The notes: generated from the letters alone by a model not told the origin. A stretch of 64,000 nucleotides of DNA from Stercorarius parasiticus (GCA_013396915.1 VWZL01001940.1:585034-649033), one strand, 5' to 3'; shown: positions 1-13,800, numbered from the stretch's first letter. Translations and numbers: made by a program.

Positions 1-1850
1 TGCTCGATTTCTGGTGTTGAATTACACTCCTCACACAAGGCCCAAGGAGGAGACCACCTTGGTGGTACAGGAGGCTACCTCCTCTGCCTTTCCTTGGGTT
101 GTGTCTCCACTGCAGGAGGTGCAGGCAGAGCTGGCTCCGTCGGCCATCTGGCATTAGCCTACCTCCTTCCGGTACAGAGAGCAGAGCCCTCGCAGCACAC
201 AGCCTGGCACAGCCCAGCAGCTCAAACATCAGCACCAAGTTCGGGGCTAGACTCAAGAGCTTGCAGCACCTCAGCTGCAGGCCAGGACGTGGACTAGCTC
301 ATTTCAGGTTGTGTTAGGAGGGTGGTGCCGCACATTGCTGTGTGCCATCTTGGCTTCAGCCCTCTGTAGAGAAAGAGAGGCAAAGAAGGTCCTTTTTTCC
401 ACCTGCAAAGACACACGGTGGTTTCTTCCAACATCCTTAAATTAACCATTTTTAAATGCTTTGTGACTAGTGTTATTTTGCAGCTTTCCACTGGAAAAGA
501 AGTAGTACTGCTGCTTCTAGCTTCTCTGAACGCTGTCTGCTCGGCAGCCAGCAGCTACCTTGTTCAAGGTGCAAAGTCCTCATATGGGACTTTGAGGAAC
601 AGCTCCAGTTCAAGCCAGCTGGAGAGGCCACAGCACAGGTCATCCGAGCAGAGGGCTGGGGATTTGAAAGCTGCATGCACCAAGTATTTGGAAAAGCACC
701 TCTTAGATTTTAAATTGCATATTTTGGTTCAGAACATGAAAGCGGTGTGTGCTTCAGAAGGGTTAAAATGGCCAATGAAATTAACCCAGTTCTTCTCCAT
801 TAAACTTCTGACAGACCAAAAACTACTGGAAGGTTGAATTTTGTACTCCAACCCTCATCCAGACTTCCAATGGGAGAAGCAGTTTGATGTCTTTGGCAAA
901 CAGCGCTCTGAAGAGGAATGAGACACTGGGACAGAAAGTGACCTATGGTAGCCAAATGTAAAAAGGCACATATTCCAAAGGAGAGGCACCAGAGAAAGTT
1001 GTTTTGACTTAATCCCACAGAGGATCAGGAAAAAGAAAGTTGTGTAGCACTCATTTAACAAGTTACAATGCAAATGCTGAATGCCAGGGGTTAAATAGCG
1101 TAGCAAACAGTTTCAGGTTACGTATTCCCTTTTGCACTAAATAAAAGCCATTAAAATATACAGGAATAAAATGCTCAATTAGGGAGCTTTCTATGAAGCA
1201 AGAACACACAAATACAGTGGAAAGAATTGCACAAACCAGAAGCCTAACGAGTTACGTTTACAACCTTGGACTGACCAAACCTTAGAAATAACATTTCCTA
1301 TCACTTTGCATTATTCAAGATTGCTTGTTAACATGCCCTGTCATTTCAGAACAAACCTGACACCACTGGCATGTGCACAGCCCTCTCCTTTATAGAAAGC
1401 TCGCTAATAATAGTGTCATCGTAAGAATACACAGGAAGCGGAGACCACAAGGCCATGCAGCAATATGTACTTATACCCTACGGACCAAGTATTATAAGAA
1501 CTCCTAATGTGTAGAGTTACTGTGGGGCTGCTAAGGAGCTCCTTGTTTTGCAGGTTGGTCAAAATTTACAGACAGGTGTTACTGGTTCTAGAAATCCCCA
1601 TGCTTAAGCAGGACGTTGATGAAATGGAGAGCTGAGCTACCTGGGTGCTTTTGAAAGAAAGTGGAGGCAGTATGGAGGAATGAGGGGAGATTAAGGCAGA
1701 TGTAGCACAGGACTGGAAGCGTTTGCCTTTTTTTTGGTAATAGCTGCTTGTCCACAGATATGATGCAGATGGCTGTCTGAGGTTTGCTAATACCTGATAT
1801 CCTGGATAACACAGTAGTCAACACAAATTGTTCTAGGCTACAGCACCTTC
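1..1850 (-). other. RCOR1: RCOR1 3' untranslated region, continuing past the left edge
   Basis: This sequence lies directly downstream of the RCOR1 stop codon in the same terminal exon. I searched the stretch by eye for minus-strand AATAAA and ATTAAA (TTTATT and TTTAAT on the plus strand) and found neither, so cleavage probably occurs left of the window. Mammalian RCOR1 also has a 3'UTR of several kilobases (from memory), which fits. It holds one 7-base match to the miR-124 target seed at 963-969. The small open frames here look like chance. Confidence 0.75.
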
Positions 1851-1892
1851 TCACGAAGCAGATGCATATCTGACATCAAGAACAGAAGTAGC
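1851..1892 (-). CDS. RCOR1: RCOR1 terminal coding exon (exon 12)
   Basis: The acceptor is ctccag at 1898-1893 and the exon begins in phase 0. It encodes 13 residues, [13 protein letters not shown], then TGA at 1853-1851. The last eleven match the conserved RCOR1 end. The first residues (ATS) differ from the AP I recall in the human protein, giving one extra residue. The exon continues as 3'UTR. Confidence 0.96.
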   Translation of the reverse strand, partial: ATSVLDVRYASAS

Positions 1893-4800
1893 CTGGAGGG
1901 AAGGGGGAGGGGGGAGAAAAAGGAGACGTTTAGTTTAAAAATGAATACACATAGGCTTTCTTGCTTCTCCAAACTTCACCCCAGATCCACTGTACTGAAA
2001 GCGACAACCCTGGCACATGGGAGGAATCGCAGCAGCTTCCCCTATTATGAGCCACACTGGAATTTGCTGGGAGTACAAACATACAAGAACTAAGACTGGC
2101 TTTGAGGCTGCTTTATAACCTTGAAAAAAAAAAAAAGCACCACCCCAAAAAACAGAACTGTGGCCACTTGCTATGAAAACATACTAAAGGGGAAAGCCCA
2201 GAGCAGTCAGTGGGCTGACGAAGCTTTTACTAGGCTGGCAGGCAGGCAGACAAGGCATGCCAGGGAGAAAGCACCTGAGGGACTGCAGGGTTAGGCCAGC
2301 AAAGTCTTCTCCTGGCTACCGTTGACTGAGTCCACCTGACTTTGACCAGCCACCGGTGCAAGTGCTTGTGTGATAATCCCAATGACATTTTACTTTGTCC
2401 CCAGAACTCCTCAGACAGGCACCCAGTCAGCACTGTGCTTATGTTACCTCTGAAGGCAGGAGCACCTTCATTTATAGTCAGCCTGAGGGGCAACATCTGA
2501 TGCGCTCAGAGCATGGTGGCCATTAGATGTCCACTGTGCAACACCCTTATGTCCCTTCCCTTGTGCATTTTTATAAAAAGCTGCAGGCTTGGTTAGTTAA
2601 AAACCCCTCCATGCTGCCAGCACCTTCCTCCTCCTAGCCATGACACATCAGTTCCCACTGTCCAGAACAGGCTTCATCAACAACCACAAGCCACATGGTG
2701 CTCATGTAAGGTATACATGCTATGTCACGGCTGGCAGCTCACTGCCATGCTGCCTGGTTCCTGTCTGCATCAGCCTGGTGCAGGGCACAGTGAACGGCTT
2801 GACTCTCGCAACAGCTGCCTTTTCTCCAGGCTTTGCAACTATTCCCAGCAGCCTATTGTTTTGGTCCCCTTTCCACCACTCAGTGCTTGGCACTTTCCAT
2901 CACTAGTTTGGGGATCACGACTCTTGCTCCACCAGTCATTCACCAAACCTTGCTGTCATGCCTCCACTCTCCCTCCTCCTCCTCTGCTAACTTGTCTGGG
3001 ATCCGTATCGCTCCAGTATCCACACACTTGGCCACACCAGCACACTCCAGTTCCTGCTGTAACCATTTTCTTCCTATCTCAAGTGAGGCTCCTCTTTTTT
3101 GGCTCTAACTTTCAGGAACAAGGGTGTATTTGAAGCCAGGAAGAACCTCAGAGGGCTCAGAAAAAAAAAAAAAAGCTCTGCGCTGCCAACAGATATAACT
3201 CTACTGGTCACAGGAAGAGGCAGTGACACGGGCCACCTGTCTTTCAAATGACTGTCTATCTACTAGTACCATCGCTTCTTTGCTCCACCTCTCAATTCTG
3301 GAAGAATGGGACAATTTCACTCACACCCTTCTGAGGAGGCAAGTCTTTTTGAGTTTGGTTTTCTTCCTCTGTCATACCTTTTGACCTAGTCCCCAGATAT
3401 AAGCATCTTTGAATAACACATCATTAGGATTTGTGAAGCAATGAAGTTCTGCTCTCCGAGTGTCTGAACGGCAACGTACAAGTGAGCCAACCACAATCAG
3501 GGCAACAAAAATATGCAGTACACTGAGAAGTCTTTAGTCCGTGTGAGACCAAAATCAGCCTTATGCTGTTGACTGTGCTTGCATTTAGAAGATACAGCTT
3601 TTGTGCCAAGCTGTCTAATAAAATTAGGCCAAAGGGAGTCCTAGATCAGACATCTTTAACATGCAAACCTCTAGCGGGCTTTTCTTTTGTAAGACTGTGT
3701 TAATATTACATTTTCGTAACTAACTTTCATATTTAAACACTCTACAGTCTCTTAGTTAACTTTAAACACTCTACAGTCTCTTAGTTAACTTTAAACACAC
3801 ATTGTCTTTGGAGAAGTGTTAACTCCATGAAGCTCCATCAAGGAGACGCTGTTTCTAGAATTTCTGTCTTCACAGAAACTGCTGTAAAATCAAGGAAACT
3901 TTACCTCTAGGTAATTCCAGAGTGAACAGTTTCACACACTCGCCTTGTTTATAGCTTTCTTCCCTTCCCCCAAGTGAAAGCACTCCATTGTCAAAAATGA
4001 AAGAGAGATATTTGCCTCAGAAGACTGTAGGGTCCCACAAAGCCAAACCTAGAACAGCTTGGACAACTGAGTGCAGGGAAAACATCCGAGTGAGATAAAG
4101 ATGTATGGGATTTCGGTAGCAACAGGCATTAAAATGTCCATGTGCTGACGAGATACAGATACTGTCAGAGGGCTGCAAATTAACTGTTCTCTTTCCACTT
4201 TCATATATGTCTGGAACTCCCAGTTCCCAAAATCAGTACTGGAATCTGCATATCCAGAGGAAGTGAAATATGCTCAGATTGAAGATTGTCAAAAATCGCT
4301 TTTGCAAAGAGTATATCTATACACATCTATCTGAACTCATGTCAGATGGGGAATTTTATGCGATTTTTAAATTGGATTTACCTCATCTTCCTCTTCGGAC
4401 ATTTTAGTGGAATTATCAGGGGATTTTACAGGCTTCTGGCTATTGGTTCCATTTGTCTCCTCTTTGCCATGCTCTGCTTCCCACTCCTGTAGAACTTCAT
4501 CTATGTTGAAACGACGTCGATAATTTACAAAAAAGTTTTTCACTTGCACCACAGATTTGTTTCCAATCACGTCAGAGATTGCCTGAAAGTCTCGGCCATA
4601 TTTCCTGATTGCTAAAAGCAACAAAAAGAAAAACAAAAGCAATGTGTTATTTCCACAAAGACCACAAACCAGGCTCAACTCACAGCATAAAGATCCAAAG
4701 CTGAACTTCTGTCAAGGTTTCATGCCTTTCTCAGATTAATCCAGAAAAAAAAAAAAATCTAAATTGGGCAAGAGACACAGTTAAGAATAGCCCTAGAGGA

Positions 4801-7800
4801 GAGAATAGAGGTGTAGTAAAGACGGGCAGAGCCAAATCTAAAAGACCTGTGTAAATCTGCCTGTGCTACTTGAGAAGTTATGCAGGCAAAGGGCATAGCA
4901 GGGACTCCAGTAGAGTTTCACTTTCTGAAAGCTTGCACAAGGGGAGATTATTCGCAAACATTCGTATGGTACAATTTATACTGCTGGGGGGGGGGTAGGG
5001 ATACTGTTTCCTTGTTCAATTCCATTCTTTGGGCATTAAGTACACAGCAACGTCAAAATCTTTCATTAGTCGCTGAAGGGAAACACAGCTCTGAAATGCA
5101 GCAGAGTTTTGATTATCACCAACTGAAGTACAAATAGATTCGTAGTGCCGTACCTTGCACAGCAAGAAGCTGCTCATCTGTGGTCCAACGTGCATTAAAT
5201 TTCTGAACAACCTAGAAAAAATAATCCGGTAACTTCATTTACACAAGCAACAATTTTCACTTGTATCTAAGCTCACAAAAGCAAAAGGAATTAACTGTTA
5301 GTCAAACTATATCATTCCTTTTAGTAGCAACAATGTTTTCAACAAAGAACTGCGTATGGCATCCATTCAGTTAACTGTGACATACACCAAGCCTGTAAGT
5401 CGCAGTAATACAAACAGATAGGGAATGGTCTGAGCAGATAACTAAGAGCCACACTCTTCCAAAGCACCTACTTGTTTTTATCACAGACACCCTCTGTAAT
5501 CTTGGCCAAATTATTTCCAGCATGAGGTACCAGAGTTGGAAGGAAAACAGCAAAAGCACTAAGTGCCAAGAGAAAGATGGGCCTTTCACATCCTCTCCTA
5601 CATTTCTCAGTATTTAGAGAAAAGCAACTACTGCTCTCACAAGGGCACACGGATACAACACTGACAAAATATTGTATATCTGAGATACCTGTCCTTTTGT
5701 TAGAAACCACTTTCGCACGTTAAACACTGCTCTTACTTTCTCCCCATCTCCCATTTCCATTACACAACAACAGTGAATATGGTCATGGTCTTGATTCACA
5801 CTGACAACTAACAGGACATTGGTCCCAGTTTACTGGACACACGAATAGCCCTGGTATGAAGACACAGATTAGCATTTATCCCCACAATAAACAAGGGTCA
5901 GAAATTACATCCTACCTCTGGAAGTCTGTATTGTTCTATACCACCTTCAAGTTTTTCTTTGAGCGCGCTGTTTGTCTGTTTGATATTCTGAATCTGAAAA
6001 GAAAGTTTCATCCCTTTAACAAGGATCAGAAAAAAAATAATCTTTGGACGAGCCTTCTTCCAGCAGCCCCAGCAGGAACCCTACAAGCTCAGCGTTCCAG
6101 TTTTTCCTCACAACCTCCATTTTCCAAAAAGGTTTGTTATATTGGAATAATGGCACGCAGGAGCAGCTGGCACATCAGGAGATCCCATTTAAATTATTCT
6201 ATTCTATCTGCAAGTTATTTGGAGCAAGAATTGCCCCAACTTCCAGGTCTGTATGAAGCCCAGCATAAAAAGAAAGGCCTTGTTCACAGCAAGTAATGAA
6301 TCAAAGACTGCTTGAGAGCTCCGCTTCTCCCAGAGTGCCAAGAAAAAGGCTTCAGGCCAAAATACCAATTCTATTAAGTTTAATAAAGAGCTTGAGCCAG
6401 ATCTCTGCTTTAGAAACAGTGAAAATGTTCAGATCTAGGAAACAGACTCGTGTAGTAAACCTGTCTTTACTAACAGATATTGAAAAACATTTGTTTAAAA
6501 GTCAGATCCATCAGGGAAGCAAAAGGTACGTAAGAAAGTTTGTATGATGCCTGCCTAAGAAAGAATAAAACAAATGTATCTGCCTGTTCCAAAAGTGCCA
6601 TATGAAAAGGCAAAGGAAACTGACTGTTGCGTATGGAAATCGGATACTGCTGGAACCAAATGTCATCTGAGGGAAGTTCCTAGCCAAAATATAAGGAACT
6701 CTGAACTGCAAGAAATACTAAGCACCAACAAATGTTCCTTCAAGTCAGTACTATGGACTTGTCTTGCTTCACTTTATATATAAAGTCGGCTTGCCCACAG
6801 AACCAAAATAAGAGAGATGTAGAACACAGGGCTGCATTAGTTTATAGCACAGGGCTATATCAATTAAGGAACATAATGATGCGCATCCCCACTGTCAAGC
6901 TACAAATACCTGTGAACTTTGCAGACTGTGACAGGCAAAACAGCAGTTATTCTTGAACTATCCCATTCATACCTGTCGCTTGATTGAGACTAATTCCATG
7001 TCCAGTTGTCTGAGTACAGTGGTAGCAGCTGTTGCGTTGGCGGAAACGGCCTCCACATCTTCTTGGGAAAGGAACATTCCTTTGGGAGGTTTCCTCTTTG
7101 CTCTGTTCTTGGCCTGCGTACTGTGCTTCTCCTTCTTCACCTGAGGAACAGTTTCAGCGGGCGGCACCTGGCAAACAGCAGTTGTTTTACAAAACTAAAT
7201 GATCTTTAATGGTCCCTTCCAACTCAAACCATCCTGTGATTCTATGACTTTTAGCCATCGTCAAAGATTGGAGAATGAAAAAGGTAGGTTGCAAAGAAGA
7301 AGACATTTTTTGCTTTAAGCGGCATGTCATACAAACACTGTCTCATAGAAATCTCTCCGTTCTTCTAGGCAACATTCAGTGTTTACAGAGATACTGGTTG
7401 TCTTCTCTGCCCAATTTTCCAGCAGTTAAATATTCTGGTTATTTTGAAATGCTCCAAAACCTTTCTTCTTGCTTTCATCACCAGGCCTGAACACGCCAGT
7501 TTAACTGAACAACAGAAGGAAACAACACGGAGTTTGGAGACAGGGGAAGAACACAACTAGAGAAGTTTACAGAGACTTGTTTTTCTACGTGTCAGGGAAA
7601 GGAATAAACCAAATTTATTTACAGGCTAAGGATAAAGGAGCAAGGCAACTACAAAGTAATTCTTACATCATTACGCAGTTTCTTGGAAGCCAAGTTTTCT
7701 TGCATAGCACTGATAGATCAACTGTTCCATTAAACGGATGTAGTTTTGCCCACAAGTTCTCTTTTGGAAGCGGGAATATTTCACACACCACTAATTATTT

Positions 7801-10800
7801 TTATGCCTTCTGTCTAAAGCAAAGAATTAGGCACACACCTCTAACAGGTTGATTAGCTAGAACCCTATACTCCACATACTTCAAGAGCACATCTGATTGT
7901 TTAATACCAAAACCATTTCTTCCAGAAGTTATTTTCAACAAGCAACTCATACCCAAGATTTATTGCCCAGTGGCTGGAGCTTGGCCAAGCACACAGAACA
8001 GAAGAAGGGCGATGGGGAGAGAAAAAGCAGAGAGGGGAGGCCGCACATCTGAAATCCTCTACTTGATCACTGCCAGCTTTAAACACATTGGCTTCACTTA
8101 GCGCTATTGTTTCCCTCCTAATTTGCAGCTACATGTAGTTTCTACACAGTTTGCAGCATTTGCTCATTAGCAAACATTAAAATTCTCGCATTCAAACCCA
8201 CACAAGGTTGAGCACAAAGCCCCATGTAATCATGATGCTCTGCCTCCCGGAGGCTGGAGGATGCCAGCACAGCTGCCAGCAGATAAAAGCTTGCACCCTC
8301 CCTTTTCATGGGCTCAACGGCCAGAGCCGCACAGGAGCACTAACACGGACAATTGCCTGTTCTCAACCTTCTTCTTCCCTCTTATAGTGCAAAGGACTCC
8401 ATGACAGACAATGCCTAAGGCAAGTCCAGGAGCAAGAAATAACTATTGCTGTTGCAGGATGGATGCCCTATTTCTTTTTGCAGAAGGGAGTGGGGAGCAG
8501 GAGAAATCAGACCGGTTTAGCTATGAATGAGCGACGTAAGCTCTGCACTCCCCCTCAGAAGCAAGCACTTTGATAGCTGAGCCAGGTAAATTATTCAACA
8601 CAGAGAGACATTTCAGATTTATTCATATTTCATCTACATACAGAATTTCACAGGGTCGTGCAGTCAGTAATGCCTCACATCAGGTTCAGGCTGTAGGTTG
8701 ACCAACATGCAATGCCTGCAGTGCAAATATCCCAGAAGCCCAAACATTAAGGAAAAATGAAAGCGGTTTCAAATGATTGTTTTACACTGTTCAAAGAGTG
8801 TGAAGCTCTTTTGTGTTGTGGACAAGAAGCCAGAGCTCCATCAGAATGGTTTCTGACAGCTCCAAATGCCTCTAGGGCCCAGTGATATTGCGCAGGCTCT
8901 GAAAATTTGAATGTCTACCCTATCTTGGAAACTCCTGCTTTCCTGGCCACACACATCTCCATAGAACTACATCAATTCATGAAAACCAGGGAGAATTAAA
9001 ATGCAGGGATTTAGCAGTGCTCCTCTGTTTATTTAGATATTGCCACTGCTATCAGCGCACTTCAGTCTTACAAACCCCTTCGTACAAACAAGGTTCCGTT
9101 CCTCAGATTTCACTGTGTAAAAAGAAAAAAAGATCAAGCTATCTCAAGCCACGTAAAAGTAGAGGATAAAATGGGAGGTATTTCCAGGAACAGGGAAGAT
9201 GTGGAGAAACCAGCTCTAGCCCATGACCTCAGTATTATGGAGTTACTGTCTGAGGAAACCTGAACTGTTGCACTAACACTGAAAGTACTAAAAAGGGAAG
9301 ATTCCTCCTCCAATGATCCCCAAAAGAGGAAACAGATGAGAGATTTCAGATACTCTGAGAAATCCCAGTATTACTTGGCAAGTCATACAGTAAGCGACAT
9401 GTCTCAGAGCTGGAAAAACCATCTCTGCGGGGTTGGGACAGGGAGGTTCTTTACGGTAAGAGTCCTGGGCTAGTGGTACATCACCACGCCTGCACATCTG
9501 ACCACGTCATTAAAAGAAACATAACAATCAAGAAAAAACATATTCCCCTCCTGGACACTTGCTCTCTTTCTCAAGGCATTTTCAATCAGCCCCCGGCTCA
9601 GGTACTGCAAAAACTCAATCAAATTAACTCTGAACAGGCTATGCAGGTTATCAGCATCCCTTTACACACCAGTACATTCCATGTCCAGAAGAGCCCCCCC
9701 AAGGCTGCCCACCATTGCATACACAGCCAGACTGCACACGTGCCATGAGTTCTGGTGATCTCCTTCAGATCAGTTAGAGCGCCATGGCCTGTATTAGTGT
9801 GACAGGGAGGGCACACAGCCCATACAAGACTTTCTACAAAAATGTCTTGATGGCAGCCATCAGCCATCTGCTCTGGTTTGGTCTTACAAGAGAGGTGGCC
9901 CAAGTTGTCGAAGAAATGCCTTTCCCTCCTCCACAGCAAGTTCAGAGCATGCCAGCATTGGTAGGGAAGGAAGCAAGAATAAAGGGGATTGAAGGGAGCT
10001 CTCTTACAGATGCAAGCTTTCAAAGAGCTTACGGAGAAATCTAAACTTGAACATTTATTAAAATAATGGGAAATGAGATGATAACATTAATTATTTACAA
10101 GACACACCGGAGAGCTGCAGTACTCAGCTGCAACTTAGCCAAGAGAGAACCCTTCCAGTCTGGGCGCTGCTGAGGCTTTTGAGAACTCAGCTTATTGTAA
10201 GGGTGAATACACATGGCTTCACAGCCCTTCTGCTCCTAGGAAGTAATCAGCGATGCTGGTTCCTTTGGTGGAAGCAAAGCTAGGCTTTTCTGGAAAGTCT
10301 AAGGAGCACTCTGGCATGGGTAAAGAACAGATTAGAATGCTGTGATTTTTCAGAATTAATCTCACTGACAGTGACTGACAAAACAGCTGCTCTAAGACTT
10401 TGGTTTCGCCTGTGTGCAATCATGTTTTTAAATATTTCTAGTGAATTTTTTTCCTACACATATCCTTTTTAAAAACTAATTTTTAAAAAATTGAAAGAGA
10501 ATGACTGCAGGAGAGAAATCAGTCTATGTGAAATCAGGAAAGGATTCAAGAAGAGAAGGCCGTAGGGTAAACATCGTCCTGTAGCGCTCACTCACACACA
10601 CAACCCACACTGCTGCTGAATGGCAAGGCTTTTTTTATTTAGTAACAGATAACGATCAAGGTATACACATAAAAATAAGTATACACTTCCCTGTTAAGCA
10701 TCACACTAGGTTTTCAAAACCGTCTGTTATATTTGTGTGGCTATGTTCATCCAGAACTCTATGCCCACTTAAAATGAAGTATTTGAAGTGGGCTGCAAGT

Positions 10801-13800
10801 ACTACATTTTAAGTAGACAAAATATTCTGCACGTAACAACAGGTTAAGGCCCCTCTGCCAGACAAAATGAACCGGCCACACAAAAGCTTTCTCCTTTCCT
10901 GTTCATCACTGGAGTTGCAATCCTGGTACCACCGACATCCTCAGAACTGTTGCTGAGGATTTCAGTACACTGCAAATTTACCTTCGAGTCTAAGGTGTAG
11001 ATAAACACACTCTTGCTAGTCTACCTAGAACAGATTAAAGGACGTATTTCCCCTCCACCAAGCCATCTCAGTGGGGTCATAAGTGCTCCTACTCCATCTC
11101 CACCCAGTTAGGTTGATTTAAACCATCACTGAAGGTGGTTCAAGCTAACATAGCCAAAGAGAGAATCAAAGAGACCAGAAACATTCACATAGCACTTTAT
11201 CATGGGATGGTAAATTTTCCCAGCTCCATCCATAATAACTTATTTGGCTATACTTGTCTTGATCTAAGAATAATTCTGAAGACAATTCTTTGTTTCTTGT
11301 ATGACAACTATACAAAGCACAAAGAAAATTAGATGCTGTCAGCTTCTATATGAAGTAGCTAGTAAGTAAATACTTTCATTTGTACAGTAGTAAGAAAAGA
11401 ATTATACCTCCTTTTTGCTCTCCTTGTTTTGTTCGACTTCAATATCAATAGGGTTATTTCCATTTGCTTCCTCCATTTCATCCTCACTGGAAGACAAAAG
11501 CAAACAGTACTGTATTAGTTTGAGGCTCTCTTCTTCTATAAGTAGCATGCTAAAAAGAAATACATGGGTGCAATAGCAAGTCCAACAGCTTCTCTTGGTT
11601 TTATTCACAGGCTGGTTTTTTAGGGGGCTGGGGTGGGTTTTTTTGGTTTGGGTTTTTTGTTTATTTGTTTTCATTTTCAGTCAAGACATTCTTAATTGTA
11701 AAGGTACTAGGGACCATCTCCTGTAAAGAAAGTTTCTCAGCAGTGTACTGAGGCAAAATAAGTTGGCTCAGATGAAGGCAAGATACATGAAATTGATTAC
11801 ACAAGTCATCTTTTAAAGAACACTGGACACTGAGCATTTCAACTTCAGGCAAACAAAGACTTAGAATTACAGCAAGTAGCTAAAACATGGATTTCGTACA
11901 ACGCCTTAACATTTCGCAAAATAGACAAGCACAAGATGAAGTCAGTCAAGAACAAGCATTAAAAAAATGTTTGGGGTTTTTTGGTTGTTGGGTTGGGGTT
12001 TTTATTTGGTGGGGTTTTTTTCTTGTTAGTTTTTTTGGGGGGTTGTTTGTTTTTTTTTTGTGACAGCCTCACATTTCATTCTCCCCTGGAAAAGAAAGAG
12101 AGGTTATCAGTTACAGAATAATAATAATAATAGGCATGAAATTGGGGCCATATTGAAAGTTACCTTGGCACACCTGGCCAGTTTGGCTTCATTGGAATTT
12201 TAATCAGACATTAAATCGAATATATTTTCACCATTTAGAATTTTTGTATTGTATACAACTAAAGTTAATTGCACCATTTGGGATGATGCCCAGAACAGAA
12301 GAAATAAGCTGAGCTAATCAAAGCTTATTATTATTATTATTTTAAAAATAAATAAAAAAATAAGCCTATTTTATCATGTCAAACTTTATAGCCTAGGCCA
12401 AGGAACTTTGGTATGTCACAGGTATGTTCAGGTATGTCACAGCAACAGAGCAAGGCAGGGCTGTGCAGAGAAATCCCAGCAGAAGCTGTGCTATGCTGCT
12501 GGGGAGCTGGATCCGGGCGGGAAGCGTTCCCACTGGAAATAGGAGTGTTTCCACAGTGAGCGTGGCTGCAGTACCGGCACTTGCTCACCGCTCTCTCCCT
12601 GCTGCAGCACGGTCCTGTGCAGACATAGCCTAAGGAGGAATGTACTGCCAGGTGGCTTGAGCTGGCATCCATCTCCGCAAGAGCAGTCACTTGTACAAGC
12701 CATTCCTGCTCTCCCAAGTCACCTGGCTCACCACCTGATTCACAAGATATTTAGTTTGGGTAATCAGGACTCCAGGAAATAAATTCACGAGCATCCCCTC
12801 CCAGGGCTGCGTACACAAAGCTCCTCACATATAACTAAGAACAGCTACTGAAAACCTGGTCCCAAATGCACTAGGAGCTATTTTAGTGACAATCTGTGGG
12901 GCTGGGGAATTTCCCTGTCTAGCCACAGAAGAGAGATAGCAGTACTTGAGTGAGATACCTCAGACTGCTTCTTGTCTTAAGCCCATCTCCAAAAGAGCTT
13001 CCTTGTGTTCTCACCTAGGTTCAGATTTCAGCCTTTCTGCAAAGGCCAAACCCCCACGGGCTTTGCTGTGCTCTGACTTTGCTCTTCTATTCCAGCAAGT
13101 TCCCTAGACGTGAGCTAGATCAAAACCCACCCACTCATTTCTGCAGTTTTAGACATTGATCACCATTAACTGAAGAACATTTTTGAAGTTTTGCCAACAC
13201 CCAATGGCACAGTACAACCTCAAAATCCGGGCACCCCAAACTCGCTCATCTTTGCTTCCATGCCCCGCATGGCTGCACTGACAAATCCTTCGGGGGCATA
13301 GGGGTTTTTTACATAATGGAGGGGAAGAAGGGAAATCAAACATCAAGCTGATGGCCTGGTGATTTGCTTGCTGCAGATGTAAACCAAATTACGCATTTCC
13401 AATCCAGCTGCCTTCCTCAAAGATTACAAAATTACAGCACATGGCAGCCCATACAGTTCTTTCCCAATCACCAGGTGGTCTGAGGTGCTGCTTTTCCCAG
13501 CAAACAGGCATAGGTACTAGAGAGGTATATTTCCAAATCGCAGTTATTTCATTTATGAGCACAAAACGAAAATAGAGAGGTAGTATTAAAAGATCCTAAA
13601 CTACATAGTACGAGACAAACACATACTCCTTATAAAATATCCCCCCCCCTATAAATTAGTAGGATTTTTTTAAAAAAAAAGGCAGGATGTGGGGAAGAAA
13701 AAAATCAAGACAGCCTTTGCAGAGAAGGGAAAAGAACAAAATGGAAAAAGAAACTCAGGTCAGAGAAAGCCAACTAAATACTGGACGAGTTGGCTGGTAG

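Noticed and set aside
418..837. 139-codon plus-strand open frame opposite the RCOR1 3'UTR
   Set aside because: It has no recognisable domain and starts at a non-ATG codon (GTG). It lies antisense to a 3'UTR where chance frames are common.
1138..1172. AATAAA motifs on the plus strand as polyadenylation signals
   Set aside because: They are on the opposite strand to RCOR1 and no plus-strand gene is present.
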